From contig NZ_BAGE01000041.1 in the NCBI RefSeq assembly GCF_000308675.1, positions 372,001 through 436,000 on the forward strand: DNA of 64,000 nt. The letters run 5' to 3'. Every line of letters begins with the position of its first letter. Within the stretch, counting starts at the first letter, position 1. Both the position numbers and the translations under genes were made by a program. Shown here piece after piece: positions 1-7,416 of this stretch. The notes beneath the pieces were generated by a model. It was not told the DNA's origin, made no database searches, and saw only the letters and a list, made by a program, of their open reading frames with translations. The stretch comes from Nocardia paucivorans NBRC 100373. Its GTDB lineage: Bacteria; Actinomycetota; Actinomycetes; Mycobacteriales; Mycobacteriaceae.

Positions 1-290
1 GCGGTCTCGGCATCGGTGATCCGGATCTGTTCGACACCGCCGTCGCGGCGCATCGCACAGGTGATTCCGTCCAGCGTGGGAACCGGCCCGGACATACCGC
101 GGACGCGGGCGGCGACAATGCCCTCGACCAGCGCCGAGGCCGCCATACACCACCACAGGGTGCCGCCCACCCGGGCCGAATCCGTCCCCCAGGAAGCCCC
201 CATCTCCGCGATCCGCTCGGCCAACCATCGCTCGTCGGTGAGCAGCCGGCCCGGAACGGTGTTCACGACATCAGGGGACTGCGCAGCCAT
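1..290 (-). CDS. FhuF-like (2Fe-2S) reductase family protein, partial
   Basis: The first 96 residues are visible; the 3' end lies outside the window. The ATG at 290 overlaps the 3' end of the next upstream gene, so the two are probably co-transcribed. The segment GGTLWWCMAASALVEGI resembles the N-terminal half of actinobacterial FhuF-type ferric reductases, which release iron from siderophores using a C-terminal 2Fe-2S cluster bound by cysteines. Those cysteines would lie outside the window, so the cluster cannot be confirmed. Family assignment is by pattern memory only. Confidence 0.5.
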   Translation of the reverse strand, partial: MAAQSPDVVNTVPGRLLTDERWLAERIAEMGASWGTDSARVGGTLWWCMAASALVEGIVAARVRGMSGPVPTLDGITCAMRRDGGVEQIRITDAET

Positions 291-754
291 GCCCATTCGA
301 TTCCGATCCACCCGCCGATCAATCCGAACGTTCCCAGTATCCACAGTGTCGCGACGACCACCACGCAGGTGGCCAGCAGGGCAACCGCCTGCGTGAGCGG
401 TCCGCGCGCGATATACCAGGCCATACCGCGCCGGTACTTGTCCCGCACCCAGGTCAGCACCCGGCGCGCGGCGGCGAATTCGGTGGCGAGAATACCCAGT
501 CCGGCGAAGACCATCGCCCATCCCGGCCCGGGATAGGGGATGGCCAGAATTCCCACGGCGAGCACCACGGTGCCGACGATCGCCACCCCGACGCGATAGC
601 AGAGATCGAGCACAGGTCGCGCGGCGATCCGATCGCGAAAAGCGTGCCAGGTGTTCTTCTCCCGTCGTGGATCTCGTTCCTCGTCGGGGCTCGTACGGAT
701 CGTCTCGGCCGCGGGCTCTGTTGTCGGCGAGGATTTCTCGGACTCGGCATCCAC
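263..754 (-). CDS. TIGR02611-type small membrane protein
   Basis: A 163-residue protein. An acidic, probably cytosolic N-terminus of about 55 residues is followed by two hydrophobic segments joined by a PYPGPGWAMVFAGLGILATE loop, then a third hydrophobic stretch near the C-terminus. The proline/glycine-rich loop between helices is typical of the actinobacterial TIGR02611 family, whose function is unknown. The GTG at 754 is preferred because a TAGGCT box lies 7 nt upstream, which fits a leaderless transcript; an ATG at 799 is possible but would add an arginine-rich tail. The stop overlaps the start of the FhuF-like gene. Confidence 0.65.
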   Translation of the reverse strand: MDAESEKSSPTTEPAAETIRTSPDEERDPRREKNTWHAFRDRIAARPVLDLCYRVGVAIVGTVVLAVGILAIPYPGPGWAMVFAGLGILATEFAAARRVLTWVRDKYRRGMAWYIARGPLTQAVALLATCVVVVATLWILGTFGLIGGWIGIEWAWLRSPLMS

Positions 755-801
755 GCACCCAAGCCTACGAGACCGCGATCGGACCGCCCCGGACACCATG
801 A

Positions 802-837
802 GGGGCTCGTACGGACCGTGCGGTCCATACGAGCCCC
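802..837 (-). terminator. Strong hairpin between SulP-CA and the membrane protein gene
   Basis: Arms of 16 nt (GGGGCTCGTACGGACC and its complement, one G-T pair) with a 4-nt loop lie just past the SulP-carbonic anhydrase stop. No T-run follows, as is usual for actinobacterial intrinsic terminators. Confidence 0.7.
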
Positions 838-863
838 ATACGGTGTTCGCCCCCGGGCAACGA

Positions 864-3143
864 TCAGGCGGGCAGCGCCGACACCCGCTTGCCGGTTTCG
901 TCGATGTGGGCCAGTCCTTCCGCGCCGACCTCGATGACGCGTCCACTGGCGATATCGAAGAAGAGCCCGGAAACCGTGAGCCCACGCTCGGCGATGGCCC
1001 GGCTCACCACCGGATGCCGGCGCAGCCGCTCGAGCTGCACCGCGATATTCACCATGCTCAACTGGTCGACCGCACCGAAACCGGCTTCTTCGGCCGCCTG
1101 GCGGACCGGATGACCGGCCCGGAACCGTTCGAGGCTGTCGTGTGCGTTCTGCAACCACTCATCGATGCCCGGCCCGGCCGGTTCCCCCGAGTGCAGCGAC
1201 TGCATGGCGCCACACGAGGAGTGCCCGCACACCACTACCGAACGGATCTCGAGCTGCTCGACGGCGAATACCAGCGCCGCTTCCACCGAGACATCACCCT
1301 GCTCGGGTACCAGGTTGCCCACATTGCGCACGGTGAACAGGTCGCCGGGACCGCTGTTGGTGATGAGATTGGGCACGATCCGCGAGTCCGAGCAGGCCAG
1401 GAAGAACGAATCGGGCTCCTGCCGATCGCGCAATTCGTCCAGGTGCGGCCGCACCAGATGGAGGTGGCTGCGGTGGTAGGCGGCGATACCGGCGACCAGC
1501 GGGTCATCGATCGCGTCGGTGTCCTTCTTCCCCCGACCGGCCCGCCATGGAGCGAGGATGTCGTTGAGGACGACCCGGCCGAGACTGCGCGACGGCGGGG
1601 CCTTGGTGGCATCCGCCATTCGGGCCGTACCGATCTCCGCGAAGGTCACCGTCGCGCCGCCGGCCTCGTGTTGACGCGCCCAGTCCGCGATGGCCTCGTA
1701 GGCGGCGTGGTCGAGGAAGTCGACGGTCATCTCCACGGTGACGTCCACACCTTCGGGCACCGTGGCGAAGACGGATGACAGTTTCGGCAGGGCCAGGAAG
1801 GTGCACGAGCCGTCGATGGTGACCAGCCAACGGTCGGCGCCGACGATCGGTTTGGCCTCCACGTGGACCCGAACGACCCGCCAGATCAACAGCGCGAAGG
1901 CCAGTGCCAAACCGATCAGCACTCCTTCAAGGAGGTTCAGGAACACCACACCCGCAATGGTGGCTGCGTAGATCAGCAGATCACCGGTGAGATGAGCCAT
2001 TCGGATGTGCGCGAGCTTGACCAGCTGCACGCCGATCACGATCAGCAGACCGGCCAGCGCGGCCAACGGGATCTGCTGGACCACCCCGGCCAGCGCCACC
2101 GAGAACACCAATACCCAGAAACCGTGCAGCACCGCGGAGGCGCGGCTGCGCGCGCCGGCGGCCGCGTTGGTGGAGCTGCGCACGATGACACCGGTGACCG
2201 GCAGGCCGCCGAGCAGTCCGGACAGCACATTGGCCGAGCCCTGACCGATCATCTCGCGGTCGAAGTCGGCACGGGGGCCGGTGTGCAGTTTGTCGACGGC
2301 GACGGCCGACAGCAGACTTTCCACGCTGGCGATGAGCGCGAACGTCAGGACGGTGACGGCAACGGCGCTCCAGTCACCACTGGGGATCTCGGGCAGGCCG
2401 ATGGCGTCGAACAGTGAGCCGTTCAGGGCGATCCGCTCGATATCGAGCGGAAGGATCAGGGAGAGCACCGTGGCGAGAACCACGGCAACCAGCGGGCCGG
2501 GCACCACCCGAATGCGTTCGGGGACGTACTTCCAGCCCAGCATGACGGCGATGACGAGAACGCCGATGAAGACGCCCGCGGGGTCCATCGAGGCGAGTCC
2601 GGCCGGCAATTGGGTGATATTGGCCCAGGCGGAGCTGTTCGAGTCGCCGCCGAGCAGCACATGGATCTGTTGGAGCGCAATGGTGACGCCGATACCGGCG
2701 AGCATGGCGTGCACCACCACCGGCGCCACGGCCAAGGCCGCACGCGCGATTCGACTCAGGCCGAACAAAATCTGCAGGACACCCGCCGCTGCGACCATGA
2801 AACAGGTTGTCCGCCAACCGAATTGATGGATGGATTCGGCAACGACGACGGTGAGGCCCGCGGCGGGGCCGCTCACCTGAAGGATCGAGCCACCGAGCGC
2901 ACCGGCGACGATACCGCCGACCACGGCGGCGATGAGGCCTGCGGCGACCGGAGCACCGGAGGCGATGGCGATACCGAGCGACAGCGGTAGCGCCACGAGG
3001 AAGACGACGATCGAGGCGGGTAGGTCGTGGCGCAGGATCGAGGTCAGACGGGTGGTTGCTACGGACCCGGCCGCCGGTTCCGCGGCCGGGTCCGATCCAG
3101 GCGGCGGCGACAGATGGGGGGCAGGGCGCGTCTTGGTTGCCAT
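864..3143 (-). CDS. SulP-family anion transporter fused to beta-carbonic anhydrase
   Basis: A 759-residue fusion. Residues 30-460 hold about ten to twelve membrane helices of the SulP (SLC26) type. Residues about 465-545 look like a cytosolic STAS domain, and residues about 565-759 form a beta-class carbonic anhydrase. The zinc and catalytic residues are visible as ACSDSR (Cys and Asp-Arg pair, near residue 582) and CGHSSCGAM (His and Cys, near residue 640). The architecture matches M. tuberculosis Rv3273 in order and length. It probably imports bicarbonate or sulfate and interconverts HCO3- and CO2 at the inner membrane face. The ATG at 3143 has an AAGGAG ribosome site 5 nt upstream. Substrate specificity cannot be read from sequence. 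Confidence 0.9.
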   Translation of the reverse strand: MATKTRPAPHLSPPPGSDPAAEPAAGSVATTRLTSILRHDLPASIVVFLVALPLSLGIAIASGAPVAAGLIAAVVGGIVAGALGGSILQVSGPAAGLTVVVAESIHQFGWRTTCFMVAAAGVLQILFGLSRIARAALAVAPVVVHAMLAGIGVTIALQQIHVLLGGDSNSSAWANITQLPAGLASMDPAGVFIGVLVIAVMLGWKYVPERIRVVPGPLVAVVLATVLSLILPLDIERIALNGSLFDAIGLPEIPSGDWSAVAVTVLTFALIASVESLLSAVAVDKLHTGPRADFDREMIGQGSANVLSGLLGGLPVTGVIVRSSTNAAAGARSRASAVLHGFWVLVFSVALAGVVQQIPLAALAGLLIVIGVQLVKLAHIRMAHLTGDLLIYAATIAGVVFLNLLEGVLIGLALAFALLIWRVVRVHVEAKPIVGADRWLVTIDGSCTFLALPKLSSVFATVPEGVDVTVEMTVDFLDHAAYEAIADWARQHEAGGATVTFAEIGTARMADATKAPPSRSLGRVVLNDILAPWRAGRGKKDTDAIDDPLVAGIAAYHRSHLHLVRPHLDELRDRQEPDSFFLACSDSRIVPNLITNSGPGDLFTVRNVGNLVPEQGDVSVEAALVFAVEQLEIRSVVVCGHSSCGAMQSLHSGEPAGPGIDEWLQNAHDSLERFRAGHPVRQAAEEAGFGAVDQLSMVNIAVQLERLRRHPVVSRAIAERGLTVSGLFFDIASGRVIEVGAEGLAHIDETGKRVSALPA

Positions 3144-3283
3144 TTCTTCTCCTTCGCCGAGTCGGCAGGCACCGACGTCGGTTGACGATCGACATGTCCA
3201 ATCGGGCACAGACCGCGAACCGGCATCTCGCGGTGAAGCAGCTCCCGGCACGGCAACGGGCCGAGAAGTAAACCCAATACAGG

Positions 3284-3300
3284 GTATTAGTAAAGACTAA
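3284..3300 (-). promoter_or_regulatory. Possible promoter/operator for SulP-CA
   Basis: TTAGT-AAAG-ACTAA (3287-3300) is a 5-bp dyad that overlaps a minus-strand TAATAC hexamer (3284-3289). It sits about 140 nt upstream of the SulP-CA start. No convincing -35 box is seen; a regulator-overlapped -10 is inferred. Confidence 0.3.
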
Positions 3301-3668
3301 GCAAAGCCTGAGAATGTGATGTTCTCGTGCGTGGAAACATGGACCGATGAGCGGCGAGGCCGCACGCAGCAGCACCCCGGCGCAATGGGCCATCCCTCCT
3401 CTCCGCCGACCCTCTACCGGCAAAGGCTCTGCAGTGCAGCTGATTTCACCTCGACTCCGGGTAACGATCGAAGAGGTCGGCGGCATGCGCCGGGCCTCCG
3501 AATCGAGAGATGCCGCACCGTCCGGCCGACTGCGACCACCCGAGATCAAGGGTAAAGACTTACTAAAGTATAGAGAAAGTATGCAGACTCGATAATGACA
3601 ATCGGCACCAACGCTGTGACAATTGCGTAAACCGGGACGAACACCGCCCGTCGGATGCGGCAACAGCA

Positions 3669-3710
3669 CTCATCGGATGCCGCTCATCGGATGCAACTCA
3701 TCGGATGCAA
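3669..3710. repeat. Three tandem 14-bp repeats
   Basis: The unit CTCATCGGATGC plus two variable bases occurs three times in tandem (3669, 3683, 3697). A shorter related copy (CGTCGGATGC) lies at 3649-3658. The array sits just downstream of the tRNA-Val terminator and may be a protein-binding array or simple slippage. Confidence 0.7.
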
Positions 3711-3730
3711 CGAAGGGGGCAGAAACCGAG

Positions 3731-3759
3731 AACCCCCCGGCAGATTGCGCCGAGGGGTT
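3731..3759 (-). terminator. Intrinsic terminator of tRNA-Val(CAC)
   Basis: On the minus strand an 11-bp stem (AACCCCTCGGC with GCCGGGGGGTT, one G-T pair) with a 7-nt loop lies 6 nt past the tRNA 3' end. Confidence 0.75.
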
Positions 3760-3764
3760 GTGGG

Positions 3765-3836
3765 TGGTCCCAGCTGGGATCGAACCAGCGACCTTCCGCG
3801 TGTGAGGCGGACGCTCTCCCGCTGAGCTATGAGACC
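3765..3836 (-). tRNA. tRNA-Val(CAC)
   Basis: A full cloverleaf can be drawn: acceptor GGTCTCA/TGGGACC, D-arm GCTC/GAGC, anticodon stem TCCGC/GCGGA with loop CTCACAC (anticodon CAC, reads GTG), and T-arm GCTGG/CCAGC with TTCGATC. The discriminator is A. The following bases are CCC, so CCA must be added after transcription. Confidence 0.95.
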
Positions 3837-4009
3837 GAAAACCTCTTTCGAGCTGTTGTTCGTCGGTGTCGTATCGAACCGCCCGAACGAGTACGAACCT
3901 TAACATGCCCCACCCGTTCGCCACCAAATCGTCGGGTGGCCACCCGACTCGGGCGCGCTTCCGATCTCCATGCGAGCCCATGACCCCCGGGAGCCGCCGG
4001 CGACAGACC

Positions 4010-4054
4010 GAAGAAGGCGATAACGAAGAAGGCAATATCGCAGGAGGCGATAAC
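4010..4054. repeat. Three tandem 15-bp repeats
   Basis: GAAGAAGGCGATAAC, GAAGAAGGCAATATC and GCAGGAGGCGATAAC lie head to tail between the divergent tRNA-Val(CAC) and tRNA-Gly genes. No convincing gene covers them. Confidence 0.65.
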
Positions 4055-4125
4055 ACGGAGCCACCGCGTCACGTCCACGCCCGAACGAATCACAACGACG
4101 TCATTTACCGCTTCTACCAGCCGAT

Positions 4126-4155
4126 TTGTAGGTTACGCCGAACGTCGGCTAATGT
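4126..4155 (+). promoter_or_regulatory. Putative sigma-A promoter of the tRNA Gly-Cys-Val cluster
   Basis: TTGTAG (4126-4131) and TAATGT (4150-4155) are separated by 18 bp and end about 45 nt upstream of tRNA-Gly. The boxes fit a housekeeping promoter. Confidence 0.5.
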
Positions 4156-4199
4156 TCTATCTCGCACCGGGAAGGCACACCGAAGCCGCCGGAGCGAAT

Positions 4200-4272
4200 G
4201 CGGATGTAGCGCAGCTGGTAGCGCATCACCTTGCCAAGGTGAGGGTCGCGGGTTCGAATCCCGTCATCCGCT
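4200..4272 (+). tRNA. tRNA-Gly(GCC)
   Basis: Acceptor stem GCGGATG/CATCCGC, anticodon stem TCACC/GGTGA with loop TTGCCAA (anticodon GCC), and T-arm CGGG/CCCG with TTCGAAT. The discriminator is T and CCA is not encoded. First gene of a Gly-Cys-Val tRNA cluster. Confidence 0.95.
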
Positions 4273-4315
4273 CGAGAGGTAGGGCCAGGCGCTTGATAGC
4301 CTTTCCCCCTTGCGC

Positions 4316-4386
4316 GGTGGAGTGGCCGAGTGGTGAGGCAACGGCCTGCAAAGCCGTGCACACGGGTTCGATTCCCGTCTCCACCT
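4316..4386 (+). tRNA. tRNA-Cys(GCA)
   Basis: Acceptor stem GGTGGAG/CTCCACC, anticodon loop CTGCAAA (anticodon GCA) and T-arm CGGG/CCCG. CCA is not encoded. The next tRNA begins 1 nt downstream, so the pair is surely co-transcribed and processed. Confidence 0.95.
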
Positions 4387-4387
4387 C

Positions 4388-4462
4388 GCGCGATTAGCTC
4401 AGCGGGAGAGCGCTTCCCTGACACGGAAGAGGTCACTGGTTCAATCCCAGTATCGCGCACCA
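4388..4462 (+). tRNA. tRNA-Val(GAC), integration site of the element
   Basis: Acceptor GCGCGAT/ATCGCGC, anticodon stem CTTCC/GGAAG with loop CTGACAC (anticodon GAC), T-arm ACTGG/CCAGT, and an encoded CCA. Its last 28 nt are repeated exactly at 14431-14458, so the mobile element integrated at the 3' end and restored a complete tRNA. Confidence 0.95.
4435..4462 (+). other. attL core
   Basis: The 28-bp 3' part of tRNA-Val(GAC), from the T-arm to the encoded CCA, is identical to 14431-14458. The flanks diverge immediately on both sides. This is the left attachment core of the integrated element. Confidence 0.92.
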
Positions 4463-4479
4463 CAGTTTAACCAGGTCAG

Positions 4480-4504
4480 CCCCGGTTTCCGCCGGGGTTT
4501 TCTT
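4480..4504 (+). terminator. Element-borne terminator behind tRNA-Val(GAC)
   Basis: CCCCGG-TTTCCG-CCGGGG followed by TTTTCTT, 18 nt past the tRNA. It lies inside the element and replaces the original tRNA terminator, which integration moved to 14468-14503. Confidence 0.85.
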
Positions 4505-4510
4505 GCATCT

Positions 4511-4530
4511 GCACCACATGCGCACCACAT
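4511..4530 (+). promoter_or_regulatory. Paired GCACCACAT repeats near attL (putative integrase arm sites)
   Basis: GCACCACAT occurs at 4511-4519 and 4522-4530, 11 bp apart, about 49 bp inside the attL core. The same pair with the same 11-bp spacing occurs near attR (14295-14314). Tyrosine integrases of the lambda and L5 type bind such arm sites. Function is inferred. Confidence 0.6.
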
Positions 4531-4597
4531 CGAAACGGCCGCCCAAGAGATGCACAGACAGGGCGTAACCGTCTGACGAACGGGTAAAGCCCGCGTC

Positions 4598-4873
4598 ATG
4601 GACATCGACCTGAGCGAACCCTTCCACATCCAAGTTCTCGAGCCTCTCGGTCCGGAGAGGGACCGCCCGCTGAAGATTGACCGGCAAAACGGGGATCCGC
4701 TCATCTATCGACCGTATTGGCTTGCGACCGTCCTTGTGAGCACACCAGGCCAACCACCTCAGAGATTCGAGAGGCACCCGATCGTTGAGCATGAAGGGCA
4801 GAAGATTCCCTTCTTTCTGCTCTCACTCACGCTTGGCGAAGATTTGACCACAGGTTTCGAGCCTCCCGCTTAA
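4598..4873 (+). CDS. Hypothetical 91-residue protein next to attL
   Basis: The frame reads MDIDLSEPFHIQVLEPLGPE and continues with mixed, soluble-looking composition and a GxPPQRFERHPIVEH stretch. Third-position GC is lower than in the chromosomal genes, as expected for cargo. It is the only protein-like plus-strand frame in the element and lies just inside attL. There is no strong ribosome site (only GGTAAAG about 10 nt upstream), and no family is recognised. A minus-strand frame across the same bases runs into the tRNA and is less likely. Confidence 0.4.
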   Translation: MDIDLSEPFHIQVLEPLGPERDRPLKIDRQNGDPLIYRPYWLATVLVSTPGQPPQRFERHPIVEHEGQKIPFFLLSLTLGEDLTTGFEPPA

Positions 4874-5021
4874 TCCTCCGGCTACACATCGCCCCTGTGG
4901 TACGAGGGCATCCAACTCGCGGACGGCACGACCCTTCGACCACGGAGCGAGCAGCGCCCGAGTGCTGCGGTAGATCTCACGCAAACGCGGGGAGGTGTTG
5001 CCCTTGACCGGAACGATCCAG

Positions 5022-5402
5022 CTACTGCGGCGCTGTCCGGCCGAGTTGAGTGGCAATTTCCTGGTCGGTGGTGTCCAACTGGCGGATCGCCAATTCGTAG
5101 GTCGCCTTCATCGTCTTGACGATCTCGATGCTTTCTTCCAGTCGCTTGACGGCCGAGTCCTCGTCACCGAAAGCTTTCCTGGAGAACTTGCCGGCCAGGG
5201 CCTGGGCCGACGCGAGGCCGCCGAACCCTGACACGTACTGGAGGTCGCCCGCCTGTTCGAGCATCAGCTCCAGCTTGCCTATGAGGGTGTGGCACTCCCT
5301 CGCCAGGGCTTCGCCGAGGTCCTTGTCCATCCGCAGCTCACCGTTCTCGGCCTGGGTGCGCAGATTCTGCCAGTATTTGAGCTGGCCCTCTTCCTCGGCC
5401 AC
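5022..5402 (-). CDS. Helical ESX/WXG100-like hypothetical protein
   Basis: A 126-residue protein with no signal peptide, predicted almost wholly helical (for example ECHTLIGKLELMLEQAGDL, and SAVKRLEESIEIVKTMKATY near the C-terminus). This size and helix-turn-helix pattern are common in small actinobacterial proteins encoded next to DUF3558 lipoproteins. The GTG at 5402 is preceded by AAGAAGGGGG at good distance. It starts 20 nt past the stop of the lipoprotein gene and probably shares its transcript. No canonical WXG motif is visible, so an ESX link is tentative. It is cargo of the integrated element. Confidence 0.6.
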   Translation of the reverse strand: MAEEEGQLKYWQNLRTQAENGELRMDKDLGEALARECHTLIGKLELMLEQAGDLQYVSGFGGLASAQALAGKFSRKAFGDEDSAVKRLEESIEIVKTMKATYELAIRQLDTTDQEIATQLGRTAPQ

Positions 5403-5422
5403 TGCCGACCCCCTTCTTGTTC

Positions 5423-5974
5423 CTATTTCGGCAGAAATGGTTCCAGTGCGCGGGCCCGCTCGACGGCCAAGGTGCACGGCGGCGTCTCGGGTGCCGATTC
5501 GCGCTGACTGTAGCGCCAGCTGAGGATGACGTTGTGCATCCCGTGTTCGGCGGGGAGTGAGACGTAGCAGCGAAGTAGATCGTCTGTCCCCCGGCCTGCC
5601 TGGTGGTAGGTCTTGCCCGCCCTGTCGCCGATCTGGACGTCCTTGAATCCGGTAACGGTCGGGTTGTTCAGTACTTCATCCTGGGTGTGGGTGGTGGAGG
5701 CGATGCCGACCATGTAGGGCTGGCCGTCGATCGGATCCCACCGACAGATGCGCCATGTCGACGGACCGGACGGTGGATCGATCGAGGTGCTCTTGCTGGC
5801 GGGGTCCAAGTCTGCCGCTCGTAATGCCTCGTCGGGAAGTTCGGAGCACGGGTTGAACGCGACCGACTCTTCTGTGGTTTGTTCCGTACCTTCCGGTGTC
5901 CCCGCGACCTCCGATGAACATCCGGCCGCCACCACCGCCATCAACAGCCCGCTGCTGAGCAATGCCCGTCGCAT
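5423..5974 (-). CDS. DUF3558-type secreted lipoprotein
   Basis: A 183-residue protein. MRRALLSSGLLMAVVAAGCS is a lipoprotein signal peptide with lipobox VAAGC, so the mature protein would be anchored outside the membrane. The mature part has the pattern of the DUF3558 family of Nocardia and mycobacteria: an FNPCSELPDEALRAADLDP start, a CRWDPIDGQPYMVGIAS core and a late cysteine. ATG 5974 has GGAAGGGG upstream. Family function is unknown. As an element-borne, surface-exposed lipoprotein it could alter phage or gene uptake, as prophage lipoproteins do elsewhere; that is inference. Confidence 0.75.
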   Translation of the reverse strand: MRRALLSSGLLMAVVAAGCSSEVAGTPEGTEQTTEESVAFNPCSELPDEALRAADLDPASKSTSIDPPSGPSTWRICRWDPIDGQPYMVGIASTTHTQDEVLNNPTVTGFKDVQIGDRAGKTYHQAGRGTDDLLRCYVSLPAEHGMHNVILSWRYSQRESAPETPPCTLAVERARALEPFLPK

Positions 5975-6117
5975 CCCGCCCCTTCCCCGTGTTTCCGGCG
6001 CGCACATCACGATACAGTCCGCCCTCGCCGATTGCCGCTCGAACCGTGTGGCGGTTTCCCGGTCGGTTGTCGCAGCCGTCGATCTTGCCTGGAGCTTTTC
6101 TCGCGATTTCCCGACCT

Positions 6118-6335
6118 ACCCCCTAGGGGTACTGCCGCCGACGCGCTGTTTTGGCCCCCAAATGGTCCCTTTTTCGGGTAACAATTGATCTTCAGAAGCT
6201 TTCTAGATCGTAAAAACACCATCTGATCTGCGGTTTTGCTGGTCACAATTTTATTAACAGAGAGGGAAAAGTCGACCGGGCGGTCTTGTGATCTTGATCG
6301 GAGCTTCCTCGGCTGTGATCTACCCCCCGGGGGTA
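6118..6335. promoter_or_regulatory. AT-rich control region with two TACCCC/GGGGTA palindromes
   Basis: TACCCCTAGGGGTA (6118-6131, perfect) and TACCCCCCGGGGGTA (6321-6335) flank a clearly AT-richer block (about 6180-6290). The block lies upstream of the lipoprotein gene and presumably holds its promoter. The palindromes look like sites for one dimeric regulator; a related TACCCTACCAGGGTA lies at 9525-9539. Confidence 0.5.
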
Positions 6336-7187
6336 GAAGCTCCGCCGATCGTCCCCCGTCCGCGAGGTGTCGCCGTCGTTCGATGTTCGTCCTCGCCGGG
6401 CTGTCGGTCGGTGTCACTGCTGATGGTTGTCGGTGTCGGCTGTCGTCGTTCGGGTAGAGGTCGGGGGCACGGCTGTGGGTGCCCACGTGGGCCAGGTAGG
6501 CGTCGGTCGGGGATGGCCGTCAGGGGGAGCGACGGTCGCGGTGGTCGTTGTCGCCGTTGGTGTCGGATTCTCCGTGGATCGGTTGTGCTGCGTCTTGCAC
6601 CTGGTGGGCTGTCGGGGTGCGCTGCCCATCGGCCGGCGGTTGCCGTCGGCTTCGGCTTCGGTCGGTGCTGTCGACATCGGTCATGCTGCTGTGTGCTGTC
6701 GGTGTCACACCGCTGTGCATCGGTCGACATCGCTGTGCTTCGGTCGTCGTGGTCGTGACCTCATGCGCTATCGGTATCGGTCGGTCGGTGGCTGTGCCGG
6801 CGGTCGGGTCACGGTCGGTCGGTGGCTGTGTGCTGGCGTCGGCACTCGGCAGGCGCAGGCCGTCGGTGACAGATAGCAGGACGCAGGCATGGATCGTCGG
6901 TAGGCGTGCCACGGGGGCGGTAGGTGGGACGCAGGGCAGGGGCAGCAGGATCGAGATGTGGCATCGGCACACGGTAGGCACCGGGCCTTCGGCTGGGCGT
7001 GGCGCTGTCCACGCGCTGCCCTCACGCCGTGGGATATCACCTATCGAAACCCCAGCCCGATCGAATGCCCCTACCGGCTCGAATGCCCCGGTACTTATTG
7101 ACCACCCCACCCGGTCGTGATGCCCCAGCCCGAATAGCCACCCCACCGCCGAGCAGTAACCCCCACCCGATCACGAGAGCCCCTGTC
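6336..7187. other. 850-bp strand-skewed low-complexity stretch without a credible gene
   Basis: The plus strand of about 6360-6960 is G+T rich, with many GTCGGT, GTCGTC and GGTCGGTG words; the last 150 bp turn C-rich with repeated CACCCCACC-like words. Frames on both strands are open by chance but translate to Ser/Arg/Thr/Pro-rich or Val/Cys-rich sequence without family resemblance. No RNA gene is recognised. Confidence 0.6.
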
Positions 7188-7346
7188 CTATCGTGGCCCG
7201 GTCCCCGAGGTATGCGCTTCTTTCTCCGCCCGCCGTTCGGCAAGTAATCGGTCGAGAATTCGCACCGCCGCTGTGTTGTCCGAGCACTGCGCCTGCTCGC
7301 GAAGCCAGAGCAACCGTCGCAGCGGCAACCGTCGTAGTTCGACCAT
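7188..7346 (-). CDS. Small helical protein, last gene of the head operon
   Basis: A 52-residue protein beginning MVELRRLPLRRLLWLREQAQ and continuing as a charged helix (ILDRLLAERRAEKEA). The ATG at 7346 has a strong GAAGGAG ribosome site 5 nt upstream, the best argument that it is real. It lies downstream of the capsid gene and the 48-residue gene, in the same direction. Basic and amphipathic; an accessory head or regulatory role is possible but no family is recognised. Confidence 0.6.
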   Translation of the reverse strand: MVELRRLPLRRLLWLREQAQCSDNTAAVRILDRLLAERRAEKEAHTSGTGPR

Positions 7347-7416
7347 GGTTGCTCCTTCGTTCGTGGCAGGCGGATGGCCCCGGCCGTAGGGGTGGGCGAG
7401 ACCATCCGCCGCCGTG

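Larger units (their letters stand above)
3144..3730. other. Intergenic region upstream of SulP-CA
   Basis: About 590 bp without a credible gene. It holds the SulP-CA promoter side, an AT-rich patch at 3550-3610 and the short tandem repeats at 3669-3710. An 82-codon plus-strand frame at 3347-3595 lacks a good ribosome site and protein-like composition, and was not called. Confidence 0.5.

Noticed and set aside
3347-3595. Plus-strand 82-codon frame upstream of tRNA-Val(CAC)
   Set aside because: Weak start context and no protein-like pattern; left as intergenic.
4149-4463. Minus-strand frame over the tRNA cluster
   Set aside because: It lies entirely on three well-folded tRNA genes.
4823-5056. 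Minus-strand 77-codon frame between the helical cargo gene and attL
   Set aside because: No ribosome site, overlaps two better candidates, and no recognisable family; possibly a gene remnant.
6320-7146. Several overlapping frames in the skewed segment
   Set aside because: All are low-complexity translations without ribosome sites or motifs; described as a non-coding skewed stretch instead.
7037-7405. Minus-strand 122-codon frame past the capsid genes
   Set aside because: A different frame (7188-7346) has a strong ribosome site and protein-like composition; this one reads Gly/Arg-rich.
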